A DNA stretch of 64,000 bases from CALOCY01 sp942491975 (GTDB lineage Bacteria > Bacteroidota > Bacteroidia > Bacteroidales > Prolixibacteraceae): contig CALOCY010000004.1 in assembly GCA_942491975.1 (NCBI GenBank), forward strand, positions 1,798,001-1,862,000. Reading direction: 5' to 3'. Position 1 is the stretch's first letter; every line of letters begins with the position of its first letter. A program made the translations under genes and the position numbers. This document shows, one piece after another, positions 43,979-52,056 of this stretch. A model generated the notes under the pieces. The model saw only the letters and a program-made list of their open reading frames with translations, did no database searches and was not told where the DNA came from.

Positions 43979-44344
43979 TCAAATCTTACCCTTTTCCTCA
44001 TTGGCATCCCTGAGTGCTTTATCAATTTTGAGGTAGGCAAATAATGATTCTATTTTTTCTTCCAGTGATCCCAGCCGGTCATCAAGGTTGTCTATTTTCG
44101 TCTTATAATCCGGCCGGGGTTCGTCTACAGCATCAATACGCACTATCGGGCCATCACCAAACAACGACTCTATGCGCACCTCAAAGTGCTCAACAATAAT
44201 TTCAAGCGTTGCCACTGACATCGTCTCTTTCTTCATCATCGTGGTAAAACCCGTATCAGACATGTTGATAATCTCTGCGAATTTTCTGGCGCTATAATTT
44301 TTGCCATTTATAAGACTCCATATTTTGTTGTAATTCAGTTTCAT
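43979..44344 (-). CDS. HTH regulator-like protein, copy B of a duplicated module
   Basis: This 121-residue protein (MKLNYNKIWSLINGKNYS) has an HTH-like segment (RKFAEIINMSDTGFTTMM, about residues 20-38), the shared VEHFEVRIESLFGDG, then a coiled coil (NLDDRLGSLEEKIESLF) likely for dimerisation. It resembles phage-type XRE repressors in layout. It is divergent from a 73-residue basic protein; three small palindromes (TTTAGA/TCTAAA, CAATATTAATATTG, TTGATTTAATCAA) fill 44348-44390 at its 5' end and could be operators. Confidence 0.78.
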   Translation of the reverse strand: MKLNYNKIWSLINGKNYSARKFAEIINMSDTGFTTMMKKETMSVATLEIIVEHFEVRIESLFGDGPIVRIDAVDEPRPDYKTKIDNLDDRLGSLEEKIESLFAYLKIDKALRDANEEKGKI

Positions 44345-44347
44345 ATA

Positions 44348-44390
44348 TTTAGAATTGCTCTAAATACAATATTAATATTGATTTAATCAA
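44348..44390. promoter_or_regulatory. Three adjacent palindromes in the HTH/small-ORF divergent promoter
   Basis: TTTAGA-N5-TCTAAA (44348-44364), CAATATTAATATTG (44367-44380) and TTGATTTAATCAA (44378-44390) lie just before the HTH start codon at 44344. The first is separate and the last two overlap. They are good candidates for autoregulatory operators; this is inferred from position only. Confidence 0.45.
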
Positions 44391-44459
44391 TAAAAATATT
44401 GTATAATTCGATATTTTTTACGATATTTGTAGTATTAATTTAAGACTTTTATTCCAACA

Positions 44460-44681
44460 ATGAAAAAAACATCGATAGATTTAAGCAAATTGAGTACCCC
44501 GGATTATTACAAGGCACTTTTAAGCCTGCCTGAAATTTTCAGGAAAACGGTCTGTTTCCGCACTGGTATGGCACGGGCTTCTTTTTTCCGGAAGATGAAG
44601 GAGGAACGCGAAGGAAGAAACTGTTTTTCTCCTGCCGAGCGTGAAGTGATTAATGCTATTCGTGAAGAGTTAATCAAGTAG
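44460..44681 (+). CDS. Small basic putative DNA-binding protein, divergent from the HTH gene
   Basis: This 73-residue protein has RKTVCFRTGMARASFFRKMK, which looks like the helix-turn-helix of small Cro-like proteins of Bacteroidota mobile elements, then FSPAEREVINAIREEL. I do not recognise a named family. It starts MKKTSIDLSKLSTPDYYK and faces the HTH gene copy B across about 115 bp, the arrangement of a CI/Cro-type switch. The start is supported because the decayed copy A keeps the same ATG context. Confidence 0.65.
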   Translation: MKKTSIDLSKLSTPDYYKALLSLPEIFRKTVCFRTGMARASFFRKMKEEREGRNCFSPAEREVINAIREELIK

Positions 44682-44986
44682 TTCTTCCGGGACTGTTTAA
44701 AATACGACAACAATATATATGCTGATGATCCTAACGTTCGATTAATTTATTGCTATACTCAGGAGGCGGGCATAAAACAGGTGCTAACCCCCGACACGCA
44801 TGAGGGGAAAACAAAAATAACGGTTAGCCGGAGTTGTTACGTGTATTATGCTTCAAAAAACGTGGCCCGCCTCTGATATAGCACTGATTCAGGACTTTAC
44901 TCCCGTCCTCTCCTCAAGGAGAGGAAGAAATAAAAAGACTTTTTTGATCAATAATCAGCTTATTTGTTGTTTACGAATTATTGAAA
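44682..44986. other. Structured intergenic region after the small ORF
   Basis: About 300 bp without a gene. It has nested inverted repeats: GAGGCGGGC (44763-44771) with GCCCGCCTC (44865-44873), inside it GCTAACC (44783-44789) with GGTTAGC (44822-44828), and CCCC/GGGG inside that. A separate hairpin CCTCTCC-TCAA-GGAGAGG is at 44907-44924. It is not a recognised RNA; see findings. Confidence 0.55.
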
Positions 44987-47293
44987 TTATTTTTCATCAG
45001 AGAAGCTCCATAAATCACCCCGTTTTCTCAGCTTTATAATATCAAAATCAGAAGTATACTGTATTTCAAACAGTGTATGATTCATTCTTCCCCCATCAGG
45101 AGCTATTTTTCTGAAGTTGTAGTCAGACTGGATTAAAGCAGGCCGGTGCCATGCTAATTTTTCCGGAAAGGCACTTCCATATTTCATTAATGCAGACAAG
45201 AAAAATATTCCCGTGTCGTATCCCTGAATGCTAAATTGATTCGGTTCAGTAAAATAACATTCTCGGTAATCATGTATAAAATCAGTTGTTATACCCGAAT
45301 GGTAATCAACATAATAGGGCGTGAGGTAGTTTAATTTCAACTTATGGAATGCTGCGGTCTGAATGCTTTTCAAACGGGGATAAGAGGCCCTGCCAACCAG
45401 TGTTATATCATATTCTTCGGCTAAAACAGAAAGGCTGTTAACCGCAATGCTGACCTGTGCCGGGTCATCAGTTGTTATTACCACTACATTATCACGCTCG
45501 GAAGACATAAGCCATTGCAAACCGACAAAACCCTCCTGCTGATAGTTACAGTCATAATACAACAGTGCATTGTCTTTTGTGTATGCCCCGCTGCCAAACA
45601 GTTTTTCCCGGATGAGTTCAACAAACATGTTGTCTTTTCCCGACAAAACCGTATCATTCATGTTGAGAATAATTAAGTTTTTATCAAAATAGTTGTCGGC
45701 AATCATCCCAGCTGTTTCTTTCAGCTGATATTCAATATCCGGATTGATCTGATAGAAATGGGAATTGGACAATGTAATTTGATTACCTGATGATAACGGG
45801 GAGATCATTGGTATCTCATGTTTCCGCGCTATTTCTGTCACAGGTTCCTGGCACGTTTCATATATCGGGCCTACAATGAGGTCAAGGTCACGCATGTCAT
45901 TTTTGTGACAAACAGAGGAGACATAGTTCTTGTCACGTTTCGTATCAAATACCTGTAATTGGTATTGAAACCGATGTTTTTGGAGTTTTTCAACTGCCAG
46001 GAGAAATCCTTCATAAAATTGCAGGAAATTGAGGCTGCGCTGGTATATCACCTTATTTTCACGCACCTGAAAGGAGTCAATTTCTATTTCCGGATCGGAA
46101 TTATAAGCCTTCAGGCTGTCAAGCACTTCATCTTTTAAACGTACACGGTTTATGGCATCGTTTATATCCAGAAAGAGCGGCAGAAAGATCCCGATGTTGT
46201 ATGTTTTTTCACTTACAGGGATTTCAGCCAGTTCTTCAAATATATTTTTTGGAGTAGTCGTTTCAATAATTTCCACGCCTGTGCCCGGCAGTGTTGTAAA
46301 TGATGAGACCAGTGGCAGAACCAACTGCTGACCGGCAATCAATCCATATTTCCTCAGCTCCGGGTTCAGGTCTTTTATAACTGCCACACTGGTGTTATGG
46401 CGCCTGGCCAGGGTATAGAGTGTCTCTTTTAAGCCGACAGTATATGTCGTATATTTAGAGTTGTCAATTTCCACCTCAGCCTTTTGAGAAAGATAGTCAA
46501 CAGGAATGTGCAGTTTCATTCCGGCTTTGAGCCCCTCTTTCAACATCGGGTTCAGTTCAATTAATTGTTCCTGGTTTAATCCATAGCGTTTTTGCAATGC
46601 AAAGAATGTATCCCCGGTTTCAACAATATAAGAGAAAACCTTTTGCCCCTCTTTTATTACGTGTTCATCAAAAGTATCTTCCTGTTTTGGAATACGTAGT
46701 TCTTCTCCCAGTTTTAACCCGTCAGCCGCCCCGGGGTTATATTCTATCAATAACTCTATTCCTTTATTGTATATTTTTGAAATTGAGTAGAGCGTTTCTT
46801 TGTCCAATACCCGATGATAGATAAAGTAACCGTCTTCACGGTTTTTTTCTGTCTCACCAACATAACCTACAGGAGGGATAATCAGTTCATCGCCAATTCC
46901 GATCTCCTTAAATGCTTTCGGGTTTACCGACATTAATTGCCTGACCTGTATGCTGTATTTTTGTGCAATGGAATAGAGTGTTTCCCCCTTTTTAACCATG
47001 TGTATGGTAATGTTTTCTATCTCTTTCCAATTTTGTTTCACCAATTTTTTTGTACGGCCTTTCACCGGAATTTTAAGGATATCGCCTTTGGTAATTCCAT
47101 AGTTCACCTGTATATTTTCCTGTTTCAGCAGATCCTTATCAATTTTATACTTTTTACAGATTGATTTTACCGTTTCCCCATCTTTTACAATATGCAGAAA
47201 GTATTTTTTGCCCCTGATAAGTACCTGTTCCTGTGCATTTGCATATATACAGGAGACCAAGAGGAGTAAAATAATCAGTTTAAGTGTCTTCAT
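44987..47293 (-). CDS. Five-LysM protein fused to a periplasmic-binding-protein domain
   Basis: This 768-residue exported protein has a signal peptide (about 1-20, ending YANA), five LysM domains (about 31-76, 96-140, 158-202, 220-264, 282-328) and a C-terminal type I periplasmic-binding domain (about 365-760) with NIGIFLPLFLD, DLIVGPIYE, IPMISPLSSGN and NNLSVLAEEYDITLVGRASY-like motifs. LysM domains bind peptidoglycan GlcNAc; the last domain resembles those of branched-chain amino acid receptors and LpoA-like proteins. It probably acts in the periplasm on or near the wall, but the ligand is unknown. It is a single gene with its own -7 element upstream. Confidence 0.88.
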   Translation of the reverse strand: MKTLKLIILLLLVSCIYANAQEQVLIRGKKYFLHIVKDGETVKSICKKYKIDKDLLKQENIQVNYGITKGDILKIPVKGRTKKLVKQNWKEIENITIHMVKKGETLYSIAQKYSIQVRQLMSVNPKAFKEIGIGDELIIPPVGYVGETEKNREDGYFIYHRVLDKETLYSISKIYNKGIELLIEYNPGAADGLKLGEELRIPKQEDTFDEHVIKEGQKVFSYIVETGDTFFALQKRYGLNQEQLIELNPMLKEGLKAGMKLHIPVDYLSQKAEVEIDNSKYTTYTVGLKETLYTLARRHNTSVAVIKDLNPELRKYGLIAGQQLVLPLVSSFTTLPGTGVEIIETTTPKNIFEELAEIPVSEKTYNIGIFLPLFLDINDAINRVRLKDEVLDSLKAYNSDPEIEIDSFQVRENKVIYQRSLNFLQFYEGFLLAVEKLQKHRFQYQLQVFDTKRDKNYVSSVCHKNDMRDLDLIVGPIYETCQEPVTEIARKHEIPMISPLSSGNQITLSNSHFYQINPDIEYQLKETAGMIADNYFDKNLIILNMNDTVLSGKDNMFVELIREKLFGSGAYTKDNALLYYDCNYQQEGFVGLQWLMSSERDNVVVITTDDPAQVSIAVNSLSVLAEEYDITLVGRASYPRLKSIQTAAFHKLKLNYLTPYYVDYHSGITTDFIHDYRECYFTEPNQFSIQGYDTGIFFLSALMKYGSAFPEKLAWHRPALIQSDYNFRKIAPDGGRMNHTLFEIQYTSDFDIIKLRKRGDLWSFSDEK

Positions 47294-47347
47294 TGTAGTT
47301 AAAATATCAGGTTCTATACCAAAATCCGTTCAACCCGCCGGTTGGTG

Positions 47348-47355
47348 CAAAAATA
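47348..47355 (-). promoter_or_regulatory. Putative -7 promoter element for the LysM gene
   Basis: The minus strand reads TATTTTTG, matching TAnnTTTG, 54 bp before the LysM gene start codon. Confidence 0.5.
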
Positions 47356-47418
47356 GAAATTTTTAAACGAATATCTTATAAACGCAATTATTACAAAGAT
47401 ATTGATCTTCTACCAACA

Positions 47419-47454
47419 AAAAAGCGGCTGTAGTCCGACTACAAACCGCTTTTT
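47419..47454 (-). terminator. Terminator of the nfnA-nfnB-DHOD-like operon
   Basis: An outer stem AAAAAGCGG/CCGCTTTTT and an inner stem TGTAGT/ACTACA lie 22 bp after the stop of the DHOD-like gene. The minus strand ends in a T-run. Confidence 0.8.
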
Positions 47455-47475
47455 AATATTTTTATGATAAGCAAA

Positions 47476-48465
47476 TTATGCGTTGTATTCCCCAAAATAG
47501 GTCATAAATTGCACCCGCTCGTACCATCCTGCGTTGGGGGCTTTGGTAAAGCTTAATTTTCCTTTAAATTGGTTGAGTGAAGCATACCCTTTTTGGTTCA
47601 TCCATGCTTCTACTGCTGTCCGTATTTTACCAATAGCACCAGCCCCTTCATTATATAATACGGATGCGATCTGAACAGCATCAGCTCCGGCCAGCAACAT
47701 TTTTACAACCGTATTTCCATCATGGATGCCTGTTGTTGCTACAAGGTCACAGTCTATACGTCCGGCCATTAAACCAATCCATCGTAACGGAATAATGTAG
47801 TCGGCCGGGGTGCTTAATACTTCTGCTGCTATCACTTTTTCCTGATCAATATCGATGTCCGGGTTGTAAAAACGGTTAAACAGGGTTATCCCTGCCACAC
47901 CGGCATCAGAAAGGTCTTTGACCACACGTCCGAGATCGGAAAAATAGCTGCTGATTTTCACCCCTACCGGGATATTTACTTTTTGAAGTACTGTTTTTAC
48001 CGTGTTGATATAAAAGTTGTAGTTATCATCAGCTGTCCTGTTCGTATCTGATGGCAACAGGAACAGGTTGAGTTCCAATGCATCGGCCCCTGCCTCTTCC
48101 ATCCGGGATGCAAATTGCACCCAATCGCCCAGCGAAACACAGTTGATGCTTGCAATCACCGGGATGTCAACAACAGCTTTTGCTTCCTGGATTAATTCGA
48201 TATAGTCTTTTAGCTTCTGCTCTTTTATTTCGTAATCAAAATAGTCGAGATGCTCATGCAGATAGTAGGGTTTCCCCTGCTCTTTCATCACCTGATTGTA
48301 CTCAAACTGCACCTCTTCTTCGAAGACAGATTTTAAGACTACGGCCCCTGCACCGTGTTCGGCAAAAGCTTTTATCTGCGGTATAGAATTTGTCAGGCCC
48401 GAGCTACCCACAACAATAGGGTTTTTGAGTTCTAAGCCAAGAAAACGGGTTGATAAGTCAGCCAT
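47476..48465 (-). CDS. Dihydroorotate-dehydrogenase-like flavoprotein without the catalytic Cys motif
   Basis: This 329-residue TIM-barrel protein resembles class 1 dihydroorotate dehydrogenases (PyrD): STRFLGLELKNPIVVGSSGL at the start, PVIASINCVS, GVKISSYFSD and the flavin phosphate site GADAVQIASVLYNEG. The active-site loop, which reads NISCPN or NLSCPN in true class 1 enzymes, is NLFLLPSD (residues 133-140) here, so the catalytic cysteine is lost. A TIM-barrel flavoprotein of other activity is likely. It lies 26 bp after nfnB on the same strand. A longer in-frame start at 48654 would run into nfnB; the ATG at 48465 is right. Confidence 0.88.
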   Translation of the reverse strand: MADLSTRFLGLELKNPIVVGSSGLTNSIPQIKAFAEHGAGAVVLKSVFEEEVQFEYNQVMKEQGKPYYLHEHLDYFDYEIKEQKLKDYIELIQEAKAVVDIPVIASINCVSLGDWVQFASRMEEAGADALELNLFLLPSDTNRTADDNYNFYINTVKTVLQKVNIPVGVKISSYFSDLGRVVKDLSDAGVAGITLFNRFYNPDIDIDQEKVIAAEVLSTPADYIIPLRWIGLMAGRIDCDLVATTGIHDGNTVVKMLLAGADAVQIASVLYNEGAGAIGKIRTAVEAWMNQKGYASLNQFKGKLSFTKAPNAGWYERVQFMTYFGEYNA

Positions 48466-48491
48466 AACACTATCTTTTAACAGTTTGCGAT

Positions 48492-49973
48492 TTAATTTTT
48501 TTCCTTCAGGTAGTTGTGCATTGACGCTGCGGCTTTTCGCCCATCGCCCATCGCAAGGATAACCGTAGCCCCGCCCCTTACAATGTCGCCACCGGCAAAA
48601 AGTTCGGGTATTGATGATTGCATCTCTTCCTCGTTTACTTCGATAGTACCCCAACGACTCACATTCAGGTCAGGCATACACGAAGGGATCAGCGGATTGG
48701 GTGAAACACCCACTGCAACAATCACCAAGTCTACATCCAAATCGTACAAATCACCTTCTATAGGTTCAGGCTTACGCCTCCCCGAAGCATCAGGTTCACC
48801 CAACCTCATACGCTGCAAGCGCATTTTATTTACACGCCCCTCTTCATCGGCAAAGTATTCCGTTGGATTGTTCAGGTTGAGAAATTCAATCCCCTCTTCC
48901 TCAGCATGTTTCACCTCTTCTACCCGTGCAGGCATCTCTTCGCGCGAACGGCGGTATACAATCATTGCCCGTTCAGCACCCAGCCGCTTGGCTGTACGCA
49001 CCGAGTCCATTGCAGTATTCCCCCCGCCAATAATCGCTACATTTTTGCCCAAAAGTACCGGGGTATCGGTGTTTTCACTGGCAGCATCCATAAGGTTGAC
49101 ACGGGTAAGGTATTCATTGGCCGACAGGACGCCATTGTAGTTTTCGCCCGGAATATTCATAAAGCGTGGCAAACCTGCCCCACTGGCCACGAAAAAGGCT
49201 TTATACCCCTGTTCTTTCAATTGATCGAATGTTGCCGTAAGCCCTACAATAAAGTTTTTTTCAAACTTTACCCCCATTTTTTCGAGGTTTTCCAACTCCA
49301 CGTCAACTACGGCATTGGGCAGGCGAAATTCAGGAATACCGTATTTCAGAACACCACCTATTTCATGAAGGGCTTCAAATACGGTTACATCATACCCCAG
49401 TTTTACCATATCACCGGCAAAAGATAGTGATGCAGGGCCTGATCCGATGGCAGCTACTTTAATCCCGTTGCGGGAAGCCACTTCGGGAACCGACATGTTG
49501 CCCGATTCACGTTCGTAGTCGGCCGCAAAACGTTCCAGATAGCCTATGGCCACCGGTATTTTGTCCAGTTTTTGTTCATAGAAGCACATGGCTTCACACT
49601 GTTTTTCCTGCGGGCATACACGTCCGCAAACAGCCGGCAATGCACTGGTTTCTTTAAGTACAGCAGCAGCATTGAGTATCTCTCCCCGCTCAATTTCTTT
49701 TACAAATTTGGGAATATTGATGGCCACCGGGCAACCTTCGATACAGGTGGGGTTACCACAATCCATGCAACGGGATGCTTCCCGTTGTGCCTGTTCAAGG
49801 GTAAGTCCCAAGTTTACTTCTTTATCCTGATACTTTACCCGCTCATCAGGGGTCCGCTCGGGCATTTTTACCCGCTCAATGGTCATCCGGTCTTTATTTT
49901 TTATTTTTTTACGAAGTTCGGCACGCCATTCTGCGTTACGCTCTTCCTTTAGTTGTTCTGCAGGAATAGACAT
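48492..49973 (-). CDS. nfnB: NADH-dependent ferredoxin:NADP+ oxidoreductase, large subunit (GltD-like)
   Basis: This 493-residue flavoprotein is like the glutamate synthase small subunit and matches NfnB. It has eight N-terminal cysteines for two [4Fe-4S] clusters (C69, C72, C77, C81 and C116, C120, C126, C130), an FAD site (AAIGSGPASLSFAG, near 175) and an NADPH site (AIIGGGNTAMDS, near 315). The C-terminal GGDIVRGGATVILAMGDGRK is the FAD-binding end. As no glutamate synthase large subunit is next to it and a PyrK-like gene is, NfnAB is preferred over GltD. It would couple NADH and reduced ferredoxin to NADP+ reduction by electron bifurcation. Confidence 0.9.
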   Translation of the reverse strand: MSIPAEQLKEERNAEWRAELRKKIKNKDRMTIERVKMPERTPDERVKYQDKEVNLGLTLEQAQREASRCMDCGNPTCIEGCPVAINIPKFVKEIERGEILNAAAVLKETSALPAVCGRVCPQEKQCEAMCFYEQKLDKIPVAIGYLERFAADYERESGNMSVPEVASRNGIKVAAIGSGPASLSFAGDMVKLGYDVTVFEALHEIGGVLKYGIPEFRLPNAVVDVELENLEKMGVKFEKNFIVGLTATFDQLKEQGYKAFFVASGAGLPRFMNIPGENYNGVLSANEYLTRVNLMDAASENTDTPVLLGKNVAIIGGGNTAMDSVRTAKRLGAERAMIVYRRSREEMPARVEEVKHAEEEGIEFLNLNNPTEYFADEEGRVNKMRLQRMRLGEPDASGRRKPEPIEGDLYDLDVDLVIVAVGVSPNPLIPSCMPDLNVSRWGTIEVNEEEMQSSIPELFAGGDIVRGGATVILAMGDGRKAAASMHNYLKEKN

Positions 49974-49992
49974 AAATATTGTGTGTTAGGTA

Positions 49993-50811
49993 TTATTGAT
50001 TGATTTTTTCAGCAGCTTTTATCTCTTCTTTCCGATAGGCATTCAGCCTGACCAGCATCTCATCAAAATCGATTTGATGGGCATCGAATTCAGGGCCGTC
50101 GACACAGGTAAATTTGGTTTTTCCCCCTACGGTCACCCGGCACGCACCACACATACCTGTCCCGTCAACCATAATTGAGTTGAGGCTGGCTTGTGTGGGT
50201 ATTTCGTATTTTTTAGTGAGTAAAGCCGAAAATTTCATCATAATAGCAGGGCCAATGGCAATGCATTCATCTATTTTTTCGCGCTTAATCACCTCTTCTG
50301 CCCCCCCGGTTACCAGCCCTTTTTTACCGTACGAACCATCATCGGTCATAATAACGACCTCATCTGACCATTTGCGCATTTCATCTTCGAGGATTAGCAG
50401 TTCTTTATTACGGGCAGCCAATACTGTTATCACCTTGTTCCCGGCTTTTTTGAAGCCCTCAACAATAGGCAGTAACGGAGCGATACCAACACCCCCGCCC
50501 AAAGCAAGGATTGTTCCCACCTTATGAATATCGGTAGGCCGCCCCAGCGGGCCTACAACATCGGTTATAAAGTCCCCTTCATTGAGGTTGCATAATTTAT
50601 CGGAGCTTACACCCACGTTTTGAACAATGATGGTAATGGTCCCTTTCCCCGGATCAGCATCAACGATGGTAAGCGGAATACGTTCCCCTTTTTCACCAAC
50701 CCTTAGTATTACAAAATTTCCCGGTTTTCGGGATTTGGCAATCAGGGGGGCATCAATGTCCATTTTCACCACCTTTTCAGAGAGGAATTTTTTAAAGACA
50801 ATCTTATTCAT
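49993..50811 (-). CDS. nfnA: NADH-dependent ferredoxin:NADP+ oxidoreductase, small subunit (PyrK-like)
   Basis: This 272-residue protein has an FAD-binding ferredoxin-reductase fold (GNFVILRVGEKGERIPLTIV), NAD site (ILALGGGVGIAPLLP) and a C-terminal [2Fe-2S] motif DGTGMCGACRVTV plus FTCVDGPEFD, giving Cys221, Cys224 and Cys236. In NfnA of known structure an aspartate is the fourth cluster ligand; Asp216 is a candidate. It is often annotated as sulfide dehydrogenase or dihydroorotate dehydrogenase subunit. It is the first gene of the operon, 19 bp before nfnB. Confidence 0.9.
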   Translation of the reverse strand: MNKIVFKKFLSEKVVKMDIDAPLIAKSRKPGNFVILRVGEKGERIPLTIVDADPGKGTITIIVQNVGVSSDKLCNLNEGDFITDVVGPLGRPTDIHKVGTILALGGGVGIAPLLPIVEGFKKAGNKVITVLAARNKELLILEDEMRKWSDEVVIMTDDGSYGKKGLVTGGAEEVIKREKIDECIAIGPAIMMKFSALLTKKYEIPTQASLNSIMVDGTGMCGACRVTVGGKTKFTCVDGPEFDAHQIDFDEMLVRLNAYRKEEIKAAEKINQ

Positions 50812-51173
50812 ACGGTAATATTATTTAGTAAAAAATCAGTATTCTCATTTGAGCCAATAAAATTATCAGTAAACCATCTGCCCTTAAATGATTTTAATCA
50901 TTTAACGGAAATTATATCAAAATGCATCTGTTTTACAACCATCAACACCCCTTTAAATAGTTCAAATCCGAACAATCAGATAACAGTATATCCACACAAG
51001 ACACATTGTAAAATAACATTTTAAACAGATCTTCGGGTTTCACACATAAAAATCCGATGATCTATTGATTAAAGTTACTCCCATTTATCCAAAATGTTTC
51101 TATATTTAAAGTTTTTATTTTCTTAAAACAAGCTGTAAGAACGTACAATACAAAACTTTTTGAATATCAGCGT
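50812..51173. other. Divergent region between nfnA and the DksA-like gene
   Basis: About 360 AT-rich bases. The main feature is a 22-bp palindrome at 50884-50905, TTAAATGATT-TT-AATCATTTAA, about 73-94 bp before the nfnA start. No exact TAnnTTTG for either gene was found. Confidence 0.45.
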
Positions 51174-51506
51174 ATGACGAGACAGGAGAGAGAGGTTTTA
51201 AAAGAGAAGATTGCACGTAAGATTGCGAAACTTCATAAGGATGTGGAAGAGTTGTCCGAACTGACCCGGCCTATCGGACCGGATAATGCCATAGGCAGGG
51301 TAAGCCGGATGGATGCGATCAATAACAGGAGTATTAATGAAGCTGCATTACGGAAAAAACGGTTACAATTGAATAAGCTGACAGAAGCATTAAAAAGTAT
51401 TGATCAACCTGATTTTGGAGTGTGTATTAAATGTGGTGCCGCCATACAGCCGGAGCGCATTATGCTTATGCCCGAGTCAAAGGTGTGTATTTCGTGTGCC
51501 AGATAA
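51174..51506 (+). CDS. TraR/DksA-type zinc finger protein
   Basis: This 110-residue protein has a coiled-coil N-terminal part (about 1-75, MTRQEREVLKEKIARKIAKL and a helix around 60-75) and a C4 zinc finger at the end (Cys83, Cys86 in GVCIKCGAAIQ and Cys104, Cys107 in KVCISCAR). DksA/TraR proteins enter the secondary channel of RNA polymerase and tune initiation, often with ppGpp. It is shorter than Escherichia coli DksA (151 residues), and the coiled-coil tip lacks an obvious DxxDxA motif. The SUI1 gene follows 14 bp later. Confidence 0.86.
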   Translation: MTRQEREVLKEKIARKIAKLHKDVEELSELTRPIGPDNAIGRVSRMDAINNRSINEAALRKKRLQLNKLTEALKSIDQPDFGVCIKCGAAIQPERIMLMPESKVCISCAR

Positions 51507-51520
51507 AATCAGAATAGTGT

Positions 51521-51868
51521 ATGGGAAAGAATAAACATAAAGACCGCCTTGGAATTGTTTTTTCAACCAATGACGATTTCGATTACCAGTACGAGAATGA
51601 AGAGGGACAGGAGACATTACCCCCTCAACAGCAAGACCTTCGTGTGTGCCTTGACCGTAAACAGCGTAAAGGAAAAGCTGTGACCCTTGTAACCGGGTTT
51701 ATCGGGACAGATGACGATTTAAAGGAGCTGGGTAAGTTTTTGAAGTCGAAATGCGGTGTAGGCGGTTCGGTTAAAGAGGGTGAAGTGCTTATCCAGGGTG
51801 ACCACAGGGAAAAGGTACTAAAGCTTTTGATCGAGAAGGGATACAAAGCAAAAAAGTCGGGTGGGTGA
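51521..51868 (+). CDS. SUI1/YciH-type translation initiation factor-like protein
   Basis: This 115-residue protein has the SUI1 (eIF1-like) fold in its second half: KGKAVTLVTGFIGTDDDLKELGKFLKS and KCGVGGSVKEGEVLIQGDHR. The N-terminal about 35 residues are acidic and variable. In bacteria YciH can act like eIF1/IF3 to discriminate start codons, but its role is not firm. It follows the DksA-like gene by 14 bp, so the two are an operon. Confidence 0.9.
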   Translation: MGKNKHKDRLGIVFSTNDDFDYQYENEEGQETLPPQQQDLRVCLDRKQRKGKAVTLVTGFIGTDDDLKELGKFLKSKCGVGGSVKEGEVLIQGDHREKVLKLLIEKGYKAKKSGG

Positions 51869-51881
51869 TACAATTAAAGAA

Positions 51882-51914
51882 GAAGTGGAGAAGTGAAGAA
51901 GTGAAGAAGTGAAG
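51882..51914 (+). repeat. Tandem GAAGTGAA repeat
   Basis: Four 8-bp units (one with a mismatch, three exact) of GAAGTGAA follow the SUI1 stop. Related units occur at 35175-35213. They lie between genes and look like simple-sequence expansion. Confidence 0.6.
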
Positions 51915-52056
51915 CATAAATGTGCCCTATACCTCTACAATTCAGTCTCCGTTTTTCGGTTTTCTTTCTCCCTTATGAACTCATGCATTTATGCACCCAT
52001 TTGCTCAAAAATCATTAATCAAGCTCTCAATACCCTGCACTAAATACTAAAAAGGC

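Noticed and set aside
44783..44828. Integron attC site
   Set aside because: The cores GCTAACC/GGTTAGC do not fit RYYYAAC/GTTRRRY and there is no integrase in the window; kept only as a structured region.
48466..48654. Longer start for the DHOD-like gene
   Set aside because: The extra 63 residues overlap the nfnB coding end in another frame and have no family similarity; the ATG at 48465 starts the PyrD-like sequence.
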